6,675 nucleotides of DNA from Pseudomonadota bacterium. GTDB lineage: Bacteria; Pseudomonadota; Gammaproteobacteria; Burkholderiales; Thiobacillaceae. Positions within the stretch are counted from its first letter, which is position 1, and every line of letters starts with the position of its first letter. Shown here one piece after another: positions 5,967 through 6,675 of the stretch. The stretch covers positions 1 to 6,675 of the forward strand of contig JAJYXA010000307.1 of NCBI GenBank assembly GCA_021791235.1. Reading direction: 5' to 3'. Made by a program: the position numbers and the translations under genes. The notes beneath the pieces are model-generated. The model saw nothing but the letters and a program-made list of their open reading frames with translations. It had not been told where the DNA came from and made no database searches.

Positions 5967-6003
5967 CGCAATAAGCGCCGCAACGACTACCCATAACAAA
6001 GTC

Positions 6004-6017
6004 GAGAGGACGGGGGA
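6004..6017 (+). promoter_or_regulatory. Ribosome binding region of coxB
   Basis: GAGAGGA (6004-6010) and GGGGGA (6012-6017) lie 11 and 4 bases before ATG 6022. One or both can pair with the 16S rRNA end. They support 6022 over the in-frame ATG at 6031. Confidence 0.5.
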
Positions 6018-6021
6018 CGCG

Positions 6022-6675
6022 ATGAAAAGCATGTGGCAACGGGCAGGAGTGGTAGGGGCGGCATGGGCCGCCAGCCAGTCAGCGCTGGCGGACTATGCAT
6101 ACAACCTGCAGCCACCGGCGAGTCAGGTGGCGCGGGATGTATTCCATCTGCACAACCTCATCATGCTGGTGTGCGTGGGTATTTTCATCGTGGTATTCGG
6201 CGCGATGTTCTATTCGCTGTTCAAGCATCGCAAATCGGTTGGCCACAAGGCCGCGCACTTCCACGAAAACACCACGGTCGAAATCATCTGGACCGTGATT
6301 CCTTTCGTTATCCTGGTGGGGATGGCCTATCCGGCCGCCAAGGTGGTGATCGAGATGAAGGACACCTCCAATCCCGACATGACCGTCAAGATCACCGGCT
6401 ACCAGTGGAAGTGGGGGTATGACTACCTCAACGATGGCGTTCACTTCTATAGCACCCTAGCCACCCCGCGCGAGCAGATTGACGGTACCGCGGCCAAGGA
6501 TGCGCACTATCTGCTGGAAGTGGACGAGCCGATGGTGGTGCCGGTGGGCAAACGGATACGTTTGCTGGTTACCGCCAACGACGTGATCCACTCCTGGTGG
6601 GTGCCTGCGTTTGGCGTCAAGCAGGACGGGATCCCGGGTTTCATCCGTGACAGCTGGTTCAAGGCCGACAAGATC
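6022..6675 (+). CDS. coxB: Cytochrome c oxidase subunit II, N-terminal 218 codons, cut by the window edge
   Basis: Subunit II accepts electrons from cytochrome c at its CuA centre and passes them to subunit I of an aa3-type oxidase in the inner membrane. The frame starts at ATG 6022 behind purine-rich sequence. A likely signal peptide covers residues 1-23, ending SALA before DYAYNL. Two membrane helices follow, at about 44-67 and 85-109, with the conserved HENTTVEIIWTVIPF entry into the second. The cupredoxin domain then begins: ITGYQWKWGYDY (124-135) is the aromatic patch for electron entry, and STLATPREQI (144-153) is typical of betaproteobacterial subunits. DVIHSWWVPAFGVKQDGIPGF carries His190, the first CuA ligand (given here as two parts: DVIHSWWVPAF and GVKQDGIPGF). 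The Cys-x3-Cys CuA loop and the C-terminus lie beyond the window, so a C-terminal cytochrome c domain cannot be excluded. Subunit I probably follows. Confidence 0.96.
   Translation, partial: MKSMWQRAGVVGAAWAASQSALADYAYNLQPPASQVARDVFHLHNLIMLVCVGIFIVVFGAMFYSLFKHRKSVGHKAAHFHENTTVEIIWTVIPFVILVGMAYPAAKVVIEMKDTSNPDMTVKITGYQWKWGYDYLNDGVHFYSTLATPREQIDGTAAKDAHYLLEVDEPMVVPVGKRIRLLVTANDVIHSWWVPAFGVKQDGIPGFIRDSWFKADKI

Noticed and set aside
6033..6422. Plus-strand open frame of 129 codons overlapping coxB
   Set aside because: It is a frame-shifted reading of coxB; the frame from 6022 has the signal peptide, helices and CuA-domain motifs.

Overview
The window looks like a piece of a GC-rich proteobacterial chromosome, most likely a betaproteobacterium. 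I infer this from the long form of BioC (about 306 aa), the bioB-F-H-C-D gene order, a DUF2244 gene directly before the cytochrome c oxidase subunit II gene, and the GC-rich third codon positions. I cannot name a genus with confidence. No mobile elements, CRISPR arrays, tRNA genes or rRNA genes were seen.

Layout. Positions 1-413 (minus strand) hold the N-terminal part of a ComF-family phosphoribosyltransferase, which runs off the left edge. Positions 414-466 are a short divergent intergenic region with a good sigma-70 type promoter (TTGACA, 17 bp, GAAAAT) and two overlapping inverted repeats. From 467 a tightly packed plus-strand operon begins. It contains an unrecognised four-helix membrane protein (467-925), bioB (918-1871), bioF (1868-3028), bioH (3015-3761), bioC (3754-4674) and bioD (4671-5351). 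Every junction overlaps by 4 to 14 bases, so translational coupling of all six genes is likely. After bioD comes a 129-base spacer with an A/T-rich island that contains a perfect match to the IHF consensus. It is followed by a DUF2244 membrane protein (5481-5966) and the first 218 codons of coxB (from 6022), which runs off the right edge.

How the genes work together. BioC methylates malonyl-ACP so that the fatty acid synthesis enzymes can build a pimeloyl-ACP methyl ester. BioH removes the methyl group. BioF condenses pimeloyl-ACP with alanine to 7-keto-8-aminopelargonate (KAPA). BioD converts diaminopelargonate (DAPA) to dethiobiotin, and BioB inserts sulfur to make biotin. The aminotransferase step between BioF and BioD (BioA or an equivalent) is not encoded here and must lie elsewhere. 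The final two genes begin a separate unit for an aa3-type cytochrome c oxidase.

Most of this is ordinary housekeeping DNA. The parts that deserve a second look are the unknown membrane protein at the head of the biotin operon, its apparently leaderless start, the palindrome over its promoter, and the IHF-like A/T island before the oxidase genes.
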